DNA of 64,000 bases from Burkholderiales bacterium (GTDB lineage Bacteria; Pseudomonadota; Gammaproteobacteria; Burkholderiales; Burkholderiaceae_C). Of this stretch, positions 40,584 to 48,866 are shown in pieces. Within the stretch, counting starts at the first letter, position 1; every line of letters starts with the position of its first letter. The notes beneath the pieces are model-generated. The model was not told where the DNA came from. It saw only the letters and a list, made by a program, of their open reading frames with translations, and did no database searches. Position numbers and translations under genes: made by a program. The DNA is taken from positions 24,151 through 88,150 of the forward strand of contig JACPYV010000161.1 in the NCBI GenBank assembly GCA_016195825.1, in the 5' to 3' direction.

Positions 40584-41465
40584 ATGTCTCACACCTCGGC
40601 CGACCTGTCCCGGCGGGCCTTGATGCTCGGGACGCTGGCCGCGCCTGTGGCGCGTGCGGCGTCCGTGCGCGTCTGGCTTCCCCGGCACATGAGCGCCGCC
40701 GACCCGCAGCTGCCCTATGTGCACCGCCTCGTCGTGTTGGGGCTGGAGCGGGCCGGGGCCAGCGCCGATGTCGAGCTGGTGAACCTGGAGATGTACCAGG
40801 GCCGCAGCTTGGTGGAACTGGCGCGCGGCAGCAGCCCCATCGACCTGATGTGGACCATGACCGACCGCGAACGGGAGTCGTCGGGCTTGCTGCCGGTGCG
40901 CATCCCCATCGACCGCGGCCTGATCGGCTGGCGGGTGCTGCTGGTGCGCCGCAACGACCTGCCCCGTTGGGCCCGGCTGCACAGCCTGAACGAGCTGAGG
41001 CAGCGCGTGGCCGGCCAGGGCCACGACTGGCCCGACACCGCCATCCTGCGCGCCAACGGCCTGCGCGTCAGCACCAGCAGCGGCTACGAAGCGCTGTTCC
41101 GCATGCTGGTCTCTGGCCGTTTCGACTACTTCCCGCGCGCCGTGCTGGAGGTGGACGCCGAGCTGGCCAACAACCGCCACCCCGAGCTGGCGGTCGTGCC
41201 CGACCTGATGCTGCACTACCCGGCGGCGGCCTATCTCTTCGTGTCGCCGCGCCGGCCGGAACTGGCCGAGCTGCTGCGCGTGGGGCTGGAAATGGCAGTG
41301 GCCGAAGGGGCGCTGCAGCAGTTGCACCAAGCCTATTTCGGCGCCCAGATGCGGGCGCACGCGGTCAGCCGCGACCGCGTGCTGAGGCTAAGCAACCCGC
41401 TGCTGCCACCAGACACCCCGCTGCAGCGCCGCGAGCTGTGGCTGCAGCCGGGCGAGCAGGCCTAG
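40584..41465 (+). CDS. Orphan periplasmic solute-binding-like protein, copy 2
   Basis: 293 residues, starting MSHTSADLSRRALMLGTLAAPVARA, which reads as a Tat-type signal. It is a tandem duplicate of the gene 90 bases upstream: the mature chains align end to end without large gaps, with shared segments such as GLLPVRIPIDRGL, GQGHDWPDT, LRANGLRV, TSSGYEALFRML, LMLHYPAAAYLFVSP and QRRELWLQPGE. The fold is that of family 3 solute-binding proteins. Divergence is spread along the chain, so the duplication is not recent. Function unknown. Confidence 0.75.
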   Translation: MSHTSADLSRRALMLGTLAAPVARAASVRVWLPRHMSAADPQLPYVHRLVVLGLERAGASADVELVNLEMYQGRSLVELARGSSPIDLMWTMTDRERESSGLLPVRIPIDRGLIGWRVLLVRRNDLPRWARLHSLNELRQRVAGQGHDWPDTAILRANGLRVSTSSGYEALFRMLVSGRFDYFPRAVLEVDAELANNRHPELAVVPDLMLHYPAAAYLFVSPRRPELAELLRVGLEMAVAEGALQQLHQAYFGAQMRAHAVSRDRVLRLSNPLLPPDTPLQRRELWLQPGEQA

Positions 41466-41472
41466 TGATGGT

Positions 41473-42312
41473 TCAGCTCATGCGCAACAGCCGCGCCGCC
41501 TCTTCCAGACGTGCGTCCTCGATCTCGCGCAGAACGCCGGACAAATCCACCTCGCCCGCCTTGTGCTCGTAGCGGCCGGTCAGCGGCATGCCGGGCACCA
41601 GCAGGCCGGCCGCGTACAGCGCCCAGATCTCCGGGCCGTACTGCGTGGCCAGCAGCGCCGGTGCGTGCTGGCCGAAAAAATTGCGCAAATTGTCCACGTC
41701 GCGCAGCAGCATGCGCGGCGCGTGATTGTTGCCGGCGGCATCCACGGCCTGCGGCAGGTCGATGATGACCGGCCCGTCGGCGGCCAGCAGCACGTTGAAC
41801 TCCGACAGGTCACCGTGGATGACGCCAGCGCACAGCATGCGCACCACCTCGTCGATCAGCGTGGCGTGGTGCTGGCGGGCCTCGGCGTCAGTGAAGCTCA
41901 GGTCGTTCAGCCGCGGCGCGGCGTCACCGTGCTCGTCGGCCACCAGCTCCATCAGCAGCACGCCGTCATGGAAGTTGCCGGGCTGCGGCACGCGCACGCC
42001 AGCCGCCGCCAGGCGGTACAGCGCATCCACCTCGGCGCTCTGCCAGGCGGCCTCCTGCTGCTGGCGGCCATAGGCGGTGCGCTTGGTCATCGCGCGGGCC
42101 TGGCGGCTGTTGCGGACCTTGCGGTTCTCGGTGTAGTCGACGGCCTGGCGAAAGCCCCGCTTGTTGGCCTCCTTGTAGACCTTGGCGGCGCAGGTGTCGT
42201 CGCCACAGCGCACGACGTAGACATCGGCTTCCTTGCCGCTCTTGAGCTGCCGCACGACGCTGTCGATCAGGCCTTCATCCATCAGTGCCTGCAGGCGCGG
42301 GGGTGCTTTCAT
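41473..42312 (-). CDS. RIO-type serine/threonine protein kinase
   Basis: The start is ATG 42312 (MKAPPRLQALMDEGLIDSVV); the frame is open further upstream but unsupported. 279 residues. The RIO kinase core has the flexible P-loop region LKSGKEADVYVVRC, the Lys in AAKVYK, the catalytic loop VIHGDLSEFNVLL and the metal loop PVIIDLPQAVD. This is the bacterial RIO1-like type with a TENRKVRNSRQARAM segment. It phosphorylates an unknown target. It is 22 bases downstream of the SDR gene, at the end of the halogenase/glycosidase operon; it may simply be read through. Confidence 0.88.
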   Translation of the reverse strand: MKAPPRLQALMDEGLIDSVVRQLKSGKEADVYVVRCGDDTCAAKVYKEANKRGFRQAVDYTENRKVRNSRQARAMTKRTAYGRQQQEAAWQSAEVDALYRLAAAGVRVPQPGNFHDGVLLMELVADEHGDAAPRLNDLSFTDAEARQHHATLIDEVVRMLCAGVIHGDLSEFNVLLAADGPVIIDLPQAVDAAGNNHAPRMLLRDVDNLRNFFGQHAPALLATQYGPEIWALYAAGLLVPGMPLTGRYEHKAGEVDLSGVLREIEDARLEEAARLLRMS

Positions 42313-42334
42313 CCCCCGATTGTCGGGCCGTCGG

Positions 42335-43069
42335 CTACCGCGCCAAGCGCGCAGACAGTGGCGGCAGACTGCTGGGCCCGCCGACGAGGCGCTGGTCATG
42401 CCGGTAGTCCTCGTGCGGCTCCACCCGCCAGTCGCGGCCGAATGCACGAGCCAACGCACGCGCGATCTCGTCGAAGCGCCAGCCCTCCTCGGCGTTGCTG
42501 TCCAAGTGATGTACGCCGGGCAGAGGCCGATCGAGAAGACCCAGCAAGGCTGCGGCCGTGTCGGTCATGAAGGAGCAGGCCGGCGTCCAGGCGTTGCTCG
42601 CTTTCACGCAGCCGTCGCGTTGCTGCCACTGGTCCAGCGTCGGCAGCATGTTGTTGCCGGGCTGGGTCGCGTCGATCTGCCAGCCGATGCGGGCGATGAC
42701 GGGCCGCTCGTTGGCCAGCAGCACCGCGTCCTCGCAGTCGGCCTTGTAGCGGCCGTAGTCGTCCTTGGCGGTGCGCGCATCGGCCACGTCGTGCGGGCCA
42801 TCGGGCCGGTGGTCGAACACCATGGCCGTGCTGGTGAACAGGAAGTTGGGGCAGCGCGACGCCAGCCAGCCGGCAAAGCGCGCCGAGCCCATGCCCAGGT
42901 GAGCCACGGCGTCCACCGATTGCGCTGACAACCAGGCGGCGGACAAGGCCTCGTTGTCCGGGTCCACCGCGGTGCGGTCCCAGGCGACGACGGTGTGACC
43001 CGCCGCGCGCGCGGCCTCGGCCAAGCGAGGTGCCAGCGTGCCACTCAAGCCGGTGATGAGAATCTTCAT
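42335..43069 (-). CDS. NAD(P)-dependent epimerase/dehydratase (extended SDR, RmlD-like)
   Basis: 244 residues with an N-terminal Rossmann motif (KILITGLSGTLAPRLAEAA), a short LGMGSARF segment, FTSTAMVFD, and Tyr and Lys in DYGRYKADCE, the SDR catalytic pair. The C-terminal part resembles dTDP-4-dehydrorhamnose reductase-type proteins (GVHHLDSNAEEGWRFDEIARAL). It probably oxidises, reduces or epimerises a sugar or sugar nucleotide; the substrate is unknown. The start overlaps the GH32 stop by four bases. Confidence 0.85.
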   Translation of the reverse strand: MKILITGLSGTLAPRLAEAARAAGHTVVAWDRTAVDPDNEALSAAWLSAQSVDAVAHLGMGSARFAGWLASRCPNFLFTSTAMVFDHRPDGPHDVADARTAKDDYGRYKADCEDAVLLANERPVIARIGWQIDATQPGNNMLPTLDQWQQRDGCVKASNAWTPACSFMTDTAAALLGLLDRPLPGVHHLDSNAEEGWRFDEIARALARAFGRDWRVEPHEDYRHDQRLVGGPSSLPPLSARLAR

Positions 43070-44538
43070 GAGAGGGTCCAGAGGGTCAACTCGCTGCGCC
43101 GCCAGTCGCCGCGGCCTTGCTTCAACACGGCCAGGTCCAGGCTGCGCTCGCCAGGGTAAATCACCTCGGTCAGCGCGACGTAACCGTCGCCCGAGAAGAC
43201 TTCGACCGAGCAGCGGTCGACGATGACGCGCAGCACCAGCGGTCCGGTGGCGCCGCCCCAGGCCTGCTCGCGGCGGCCCTCCCAGTGCGCCGCGCTGGGC
43301 ACGAGGCCGCTGCGGCTGCGATCGATCCAGACGAGGCCGCGGCGATGGTCGATGGCGATGCGGGTGGACTCACCCACCGGGCCGCAACGCACGTCCAGCG
43401 TCGATGTGTCGGCATCGCCGGGGTCCAACTCCCAGCGCAGTTCCAGCACGTCACCGGCCTTGTCGACGAGGCCGGCACCGATGAGGTGGCGCGGCGAGCC
43501 GCGCAGCACCTCGGTCGACACGGGCGACTGCTGCAGCCGCCAGCGATCGCCGGTCTTGCACAGCGCCAGCTCACGCGGCAGGCTCATCGCGCCGCGCCAG
43601 GGCGCTGTCGGCGTGTCCTTGGCGTAGGCATGCTGGTTCATCCAGGCCAGCCACACCGGTGCGCGTCCGGCGGGCAGGTGGGCGAAGGACAGAGCGGCGT
43701 AGAAGTCGCTGCCATGGTCGGCCCAGAAAGCTTCTGTCTCGTCCTGGAAGCGCGTGCCGTCGAACCGACCCACCCAACACTGCGCGCCGCTGCCGGCGGG
43801 GTGGCCTTCGAAGGTGTCCACCTTCAGCAGCCAACGGTCAATGGCGCCGGCGGACGCATCTGGCGACGCACCGCCGCCCAAGGGAGTTGGCGAAGCCAGG
43901 GGGCGGTCCGTCGCTTCGCCTGCGGCGGGGAAATGGATGAGGTCCGGACACTCCCAGATCGCCATCGTGCAACCGGTGGGGCCGAAGTGGCTCAACAGCG
44001 CCCAGTCACGCAGGTTGGCGCTGCCGTAAAACGCGACGCGGCGCTCATCCGGCAGGACAACGGCCATGACCCAGCGACCGGTCGGCTCATACCAGAACAC
44101 CTTGGGGTCGCGGAACTCGCGCAGGCCCAGGTCTAGCACCGGGTTGCCGGCGTACTTCGTCCACGTCAGGCCACGGTCCAGGCTCCAGGCCAGCCCCTGG
44201 GCCTGGCCACCTTCCGGTCGGCGCAGGCAGCCGGTGTAGCAGGCCACCCAGGCGCCGAGGCCGAATCCGGCCGTGTTGCCGTGGTCGATGACGATGCTGC
44301 CCGAAAAGATGGACGCATGTTCGTCCTCGGCGATGGCCAGCGGCAGTTCGGTCCAGTGCAGCAGGTCAGCGCTGGTTGCGTGGCCCCAGCTCATGTGGCC
44401 CCAGACGTTGCCAAAAGGATTGTGCTGGAAGAACAGGTGGTACAGCTCCGTGGCCGCGTCGAAGACCAGCCCGTTGGGGTCGTTGATCCAGTTCCGCTGC
44501 GGCGCGAAGTGGATGCGCGGGCGGAACTGTTCGCTCAT
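43066..44538 (-). CDS. GH32 beta-fructofuranosidase (sucrose/levan/inulin hydrolase), cytoplasmic
   Basis: 490 residues without a signal peptide. The GH32 signatures are complete: Asp20 in NWINDPNG (nucleophile), Asp144 in FRDPKV and Glu196 in WECPD (acid/base). A five-bladed propeller is followed by the usual C-terminal beta-sandwich (DRCSVEVFSGDGYVALTEVIYP). It cleaves beta-fructosides such as sucrose or fructo-oligosaccharides, and without a signal it should act after import. There is no sucrose permease, PTS or fructokinase near it. Four-base overlaps join it to the amylase upstream and the SDR downstream. Confidence 0.92.
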   Translation of the reverse strand: MSEQFRPRIHFAPQRNWINDPNGLVFDAATELYHLFFQHNPFGNVWGHMSWGHATSADLLHWTELPLAIAEDEHASIFSGSIVIDHGNTAGFGLGAWVACYTGCLRRPEGGQAQGLAWSLDRGLTWTKYAGNPVLDLGLREFRDPKVFWYEPTGRWVMAVVLPDERRVAFYGSANLRDWALLSHFGPTGCTMAIWECPDLIHFPAAGEATDRPLASPTPLGGGASPDASAGAIDRWLLKVDTFEGHPAGSGAQCWVGRFDGTRFQDETEAFWADHGSDFYAALSFAHLPAGRAPVWLAWMNQHAYAKDTPTAPWRGAMSLPRELALCKTGDRWRLQQSPVSTEVLRGSPRHLIGAGLVDKAGDVLELRWELDPGDADTSTLDVRCGPVGESTRIAIDHRRGLVWIDRSRSGLVPSAAHWEGRREQAWGGATGPLVLRVIVDRCSVEVFSGDGYVALTEVIYPGERSLDLAVLKQGRGDWRRSELTLWTLS

Positions 44539-45830
44539 GCGATGGACCAGCCCCAGGCTGGCAGCGTCTTGCCGGCAAACACCTGCGGCGCCTTGGACAG
44601 GTTGACGGCCACGCGCACGGCGTCGCTGCCCAGCTTGCGCTCGAAGGCGACGACGTCCGGCGGACCGTCCAGCAGCTTGACCGGTGCGCCGTACTGGCCC
44701 GCCGCCAGCGCCGGGTGCGCGTGCTTGAGCGCGGTGAGGCCGGCGTAGAACTCGGTCAGCTCGTAGCGCTTCCAGTCGATTGCGTCCTTCTCGAAGAACG
44801 CCAGCTTCTTCACGAGCCGCGACTCCTGACCGTTGTAGATCAGCGGCATGCCGGGCAGCGTGAAGGTCAGCACCGCGAACGCAAGGTAGGCATCGCCGTA
44901 GAGGTCGGCGTCGGTGCCATGCCAGGAGTTGAAGTCATGGTTGCTGGTGAAACGCATGCGGTAGGCATGGGCCGGGTAGCCATTCGTCGGGCTCTGCTGC
45001 CGGGCCAGCCATTCCTTCAGCAGCAGCGCCCCCGACTCGCCCTTGCCGATCTTCTTGAACACCTGGTCGGTCAGGTCCCAGGAGTAGGTCATATCGAAGG
45101 CGCCGCTGGCGTGCAGGTCGACGGCGTCGGACTCGGCCAGCATGAACATGGGCTTGACGGCATCCAGCGCCTTGCGCGCCCGCACCCAGAAATCGGTGGG
45201 CACCAGGCTGGCCACGTCGCAGCGGAAGCCGTCTAAACCCGTCTCGCGCACCCAGAACTTCATCGCATCGATCATCGCGGCGCGCAGCCCCTCACTCTGG
45301 TAGTTCAGCGCGATGACGTCGTCCCAGTGCTCCTCGGTGGGCTGGCCTTCGTTGAAAGTCACGGCGTAGACCTCCCCCTTGGCATTGAGCTTGAACCAGT
45401 CCTTGTGGGCCGTGGCCCAGGGGTGGTCCCAGGCGGTGTGGTTGGCCACCCAGTCCAGGATGACCTTGAAGCCCAGCCTGTGAGCCTCGGCCACGAAGGC
45501 CTTGGCGTCGGCCAGCGTGCCGAACTCGGGGTTCACGGCCGTGTAGTCGCTGATGGAGTAGTAGCTGCCCAGGCTGCCCTTGCGGTTGAGCTTGCCAATG
45601 GGCTGCACGGGCATCAGCCACAGGATGTCCACGCCCAGCTTCTTCAGCCGGGTCAGGTCAGCCTGCACGGCCTTGAATGTGCCCTCGGGCGAGAACTGGC
45701 GGATGTTGATCTGGTAGATGACGGCCTGGCGGGACCAGGGCAGATGGGGCATGTCGGCGGCGGCGGTGGCGTTCATGGTGGGCAGAGCAAGGGCGGAAGC
45801 GGCTGTCAGCACGGTGCGGCGGGTGGGCAT
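44535..45830 (-). CDS. Exported GH13 alpha-amylase/alpha-glucosidase family enzyme
   Basis: 431 residues with a twin-arginine-like signal (MPTRRTVLTAASALALPTMNATAAA). The compact GH13 barrel starts QAVIYQINIRQFSPEGTF. Region I is DWVANHTAWDHPW, then Asp205 (FRCDVASL), Glu233 (MLAESD) and Asp299 (TSNHDFNSWHG). The C-terminal beta domain is short. It is a small alpha-amylase of the type seen in TonB-receptor loci of starch users. It starts 11 bases downstream of the second halogenase homologue and overlaps GH32 by four bases, so it shares their transcript. Confidence 0.9.
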   Translation of the reverse strand: MPTRRTVLTAASALALPTMNATAAADMPHLPWSRQAVIYQINIRQFSPEGTFKAVQADLTRLKKLGVDILWLMPVQPIGKLNRKGSLGSYYSISDYTAVNPEFGTLADAKAFVAEAHRLGFKVILDWVANHTAWDHPWATAHKDWFKLNAKGEVYAVTFNEGQPTEEHWDDVIALNYQSEGLRAAMIDAMKFWVRETGLDGFRCDVASLVPTDFWVRARKALDAVKPMFMLAESDAVDLHASGAFDMTYSWDLTDQVFKKIGKGESGALLLKEWLARQQSPTNGYPAHAYRMRFTSNHDFNSWHGTDADLYGDAYLAFAVLTFTLPGMPLIYNGQESRLVKKLAFFEKDAIDWKRYELTEFYAGLTALKHAHPALAAGQYGAPVKLLDGPPDVVAFERKLGSDAVRVAVNLSKAPQVFAGKTLPAWGWSIA

Positions 45831-45840
45831 GGGGTTCTCG

Positions 45841-47343
45841 TCAGTGTGCCGCGCAGTGGCGGGCGATGTAGTCGGCGTGGTCGGGCATGCGCGCCGCGCT
45901 GCCCGCGACCGAGCGGTGCACGGCCTCCAGGTAGGCGTGCACGCTGTCCTCGGGCTGCAGCGCGGCCAGGGGATGGAAGCCGTCGGGCACGAGGTTCTGC
46001 CCGGCCATGACCTGCAGCCAGGCAGTCTCGGTGAAGAGCTCGCCGTTGAAGCGGGTCACGCGGCCATGGGCCCGGTAGAGCGCCATCTTCTCGCGCAGCG
46101 TGTCGGGCACGGCCATGTGGGCACAGTAGCGCCAGAAGGCCGAGTCGTCGCGCTGGTTCACGTGGTAGTGCAGCACGATGAAGTCGCGGATGCGCTCCCA
46201 GTGGAAACGGCTCTGCGCATTGAACTCGGCAACGTCGGCGGCGCTGAACGCCCGGTCGGGAAAGAAGTCGATCAGCAACTGGATGGTCTGCTGCACGAGG
46301 TGGATGCTGGTGGATTCCAGCGGCTCCAGGAAGCCGCCCGCCAGGCCGATGGCGACCACGTTGCGATTCCAGGCCTGGCGCCGCATGCCGGCGATGAATC
46401 GCAGCGGGCGCGGATCGGCGAGCGGCCGGCCGTCCAGGTGGGCCAGCAGAGTGGCAGCCGCCTCGTCGTCGCTGACGTGCGCGCTGCAGTAAACGTGGCC
46501 GTTGCCGATGCGGTGCTGCAGCGGGATACGCCATTGCCAGCCGGCGCGGTGGGCGGTCGAGCGCGTGTACGGGGTCAGCGGCGCCACCGGCTCGCAGGGC
46601 ACGGCCAGCGCGCGGTCGCAGGGCAGCCAGTGGCTCCAGTCGTCGAAGCCGGTCTTCAGCGTCTCCTCGATCAGCAGTGCGCGAAAGCCCGAGCAGTCGA
46701 TGAACAGCTCGCCCGCGATGCGCTCGCCGCTTGCCAGCACGACAGCGTCGACGTCACCGGTGGCGCCCAGCGTCGCGTGCGTGATGCGCCCCTGCGTGCG
46801 CCGCACGCCGCGCGCCTCGGCCAGCCGGCGCAGGTAGCGCGCGTAGCGGCCGGCGTCGAAGTGGTAGGCATAGGCGATGTCGGCCAGCGGCGAGTTGGCT
46901 GGCTCCGGCTGAGCCGGCATGAAGCGGTTGGCGCGCGCGGCCACCTGGGTGATGGCGTAGTCGCCCAGCGGGCGGGCGCGGCCAGCAAGGCGCATGCGGT
47001 GCCAGTACTGCTCGAAGCCGACCGTCCACAAGTCCTGCCCGACGCGGCCGAAGCCGTGCATGTAGCGGTCACCCAGCCGGCCCCAGTCGACGAACTCGAT
47101 GCCGAGCTTGAAGCTGCCGCCGGTCTCGCGCAGGAAGTCGGCCTCGGCGATGCCCACGATGCGGTTGAAGCGCTGGATCAGCGGGATGGTCGCCTCGCCC
47201 ACTCCCACGGTGCCGATCTCGTCGGACTCGACCAGCCGGATGCGGTAGCGGTCGCCCACCACGCTGGCCAGGCCCAGCGCCGCCATCCAGCCGGCAGTGC
47301 CGCCGCCGACGATGACGATGTCCTGGATCAGCGGGGCGGCCAT
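45841..47343 (-). CDS. Flavin-dependent halogenase (tryptophan halogenase family) homologue, copy 2
   Basis: The start is ATG 47343, two bases after the upstream stop; a GTG at 47349 overlaps that stop. 500 residues. FAD motif GGGTAGW, then GTVGVGEATIP, the catalytic-type lysine in GSFKLGIEF (about residue 79, as in PrnA), the halogenase signature WQWRIP in the middle and the glutamate in FLEPLEST. With these intact it could make hypohalous acid from FADH2, O2 and halide and halogenate an indole or other aromatic. No dedicated flavin reductase is adjacent. It is about two thirds identical by eye to the preceding gene, a tandem duplication. Substrate unknown; position among glycosidases is odd. 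Confidence 0.9.
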   Translation of the reverse strand: MAAPLIQDIVIVGGGTAGWMAALGLASVVGDRYRIRLVESDEIGTVGVGEATIPLIQRFNRIVGIAEADFLRETGGSFKLGIEFVDWGRLGDRYMHGFGRVGQDLWTVGFEQYWHRMRLAGRARPLGDYAITQVAARANRFMPAQPEPANSPLADIAYAYHFDAGRYARYLRRLAEARGVRRTQGRITHATLGATGDVDAVVLASGERIAGELFIDCSGFRALLIEETLKTGFDDWSHWLPCDRALAVPCEPVAPLTPYTRSTAHRAGWQWRIPLQHRIGNGHVYCSAHVSDDEAAATLLAHLDGRPLADPRPLRFIAGMRRQAWNRNVVAIGLAGGFLEPLESTSIHLVQQTIQLLIDFFPDRAFSAADVAEFNAQSRFHWERIRDFIVLHYHVNQRDDSAFWRYCAHMAVPDTLREKMALYRAHGRVTRFNGELFTETAWLQVMAGQNLVPDGFHPLAALQPEDSVHAYLEAVHRSVAGSAARMPDHADYIARHCAAH

Positions 47344-47345
47344 GC

Positions 47346-48866
47346 TCACATCCGCTTTGCAGCGCAGTGCTGGGCGATGTAGGCGGCGTGGTCAGGCATA
47401 ACGGCCACGCACTTGGCGATCACCTCGCGCACGCCCTCCAGGTAGTCGTGCGTGGCCTGCTCGCTTTGCAGGTCGGCCAGCGGATGGTGGCGCTCGGGCA
47501 TCAAGTTCTGGCCCTCCATGACCTGGATCCAGCCCACCTCGGCAAACAACTCGTTGTCGCGGCGCACGACACGGCCGTGGCCGCGGTACAGGTCCAGCTT
47601 CTCCTGTAGCGAATCCGGCACGGCCATGTGGGCGCAGTCCTGCCAGAACGCGGAGTCGTCGCGCTGGTTCAGGTGGTAGTGCAGGATGACGAAGTCGCGA
47701 ATGCGCTCGTAGTGGAAGCGGCTGTGGCGGTTGAACTCGGCAATGTCGTTGGCGCTGAAGCCGCGGTCCGGGAAGAAGTCGATCAGCTGCTGGATGGCCG
47801 TCTGGATCAGGTGGATGTAGGTGGACTCCAGCGGCTCCAGGAAGCCGCTGGACAGGCCGACAGCAACGACATTCTCCTTCCACGCCAGCTTGCGCATGCC
47901 GGTCTGGAAGCGAATGGGGCGCGGGTCGGCCAGCGGCTTGCCGTCAAGGTTGGCCAGCAAGATCGTCGCCGCCTCGTCGTCGCTGATGTGCCGGCTGCAG
48001 TAGACGTGGCCGTTGCCGGTGCGATGCTGCAGCGGGATGCGCCACTGCCAGCCGGCCCGGTGAGCGGTGGAGCGCGTGTACGGGGTCAGTGGCGACACGG
48101 ACTCGCAGGGCACGGCCAGCGCACGGTCGCAGGGCAGCCAGTGCGTCCAGTCCTCGAAGCCGGTCTGCAGCGTCTGCTCGATCAGCAGGCCGCGAAAGCC
48201 CGAGCAGTCGATGAAGAGGTCGCCCGCGATGCGCTCGCCGCTCTCCAGCACGACGGCGTCCACATGCCCGACATGGGCGCCCTCGCCCCGCCGCGTCGCA
48301 TGGGTGATCTTGCCCTCAGTGCGCAGCACGCCGCGCTGCTCGCTGAGCTTGCGCAGGTAGCGCGCGTACAGGCTGGCGTCGAAGTGGTAAGCGTAGGCGA
48401 TCTCGGCCAGCGGCGAGTTGCCCAGGTCGGTGCGAGGTGGCATGAACTTGTTGGCCAGCGCCGCCATGCGCGAGATGCTGTATTGCTCCAGCGGCTGCGC
48501 CCGGCCCAATTTGCGCATGCGGTGCCAGTACTGCTCGAACTGCACGGTCCACAGGTCCTGCCCCAGCCGCCCAAAGCCGTGCATGTAGCGGTCACCCACG
48601 CGGCCCCAGTTCACGAACTCGATGCCCAGCTTGAAGCTGCCGTTCGTCTCGCGGACGAACTCGTTCTCGTCGATGCCGACGACCCGGTTGAAGCGCTGGA
48701 TCATGGGAATGGTCGCCTCGCCCACGCCCACCGTGCCGATCTCGTCGGACTCGACCACCCGGATGCGATAGCGCCCGCGCAGCACGGTCGACAAGGCGGC
48801 GGCGGCCATCCAGCCGGCTGTGCCGCCGCCGACGATGACGATGTCCTGGATCTGGGGAGAATTCAT
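47346..48866 (-). CDS. Flavin-dependent halogenase (tryptophan halogenase family) homologue, copy 1
   Basis: The start is ATG 48866 (MNSPQIQDIVIVGGG); its ATGA overlaps the stop of the DUF6445 gene. 506 residues. Key residues: the FAD loop GGGTAGW at 13-19, GVGEATIP near 47, Lys79 in GSFKLGIEF, the WQWRIP signature at 273-278, and Glu347 in FLEPLEST, matching PrnA Lys79 and Glu346. The fold is therefore complete and probably active as an oxygen- and FADH2-dependent halogenase or a related monooxygenase. Homologues in Xanthomonas and Caulobacter-type bacteria are often encoded beside TonB receptors, as here. No secondary-metabolite genes are nearby. Confidence 0.9.
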   Translation of the reverse strand: MNSPQIQDIVIVGGGTAGWMAAAALSTVLRGRYRIRVVESDEIGTVGVGEATIPMIQRFNRVVGIDENEFVRETNGSFKLGIEFVNWGRVGDRYMHGFGRLGQDLWTVQFEQYWHRMRKLGRAQPLEQYSISRMAALANKFMPPRTDLGNSPLAEIAYAYHFDASLYARYLRKLSEQRGVLRTEGKITHATRRGEGAHVGHVDAVVLESGERIAGDLFIDCSGFRGLLIEQTLQTGFEDWTHWLPCDRALAVPCESVSPLTPYTRSTAHRAGWQWRIPLQHRTGNGHVYCSRHISDDEAATILLANLDGKPLADPRPIRFQTGMRKLAWKENVVAVGLSSGFLEPLESTYIHLIQTAIQQLIDFFPDRGFSANDIAEFNRHSRFHYERIRDFVILHYHLNQRDDSAFWQDCAHMAVPDSLQEKLDLYRGHGRVVRRDNELFAEVGWIQVMEGQNLMPERHHPLADLQSEQATHDYLEGVREVIAKCVAVMPDHAAYIAQHCAAKRM

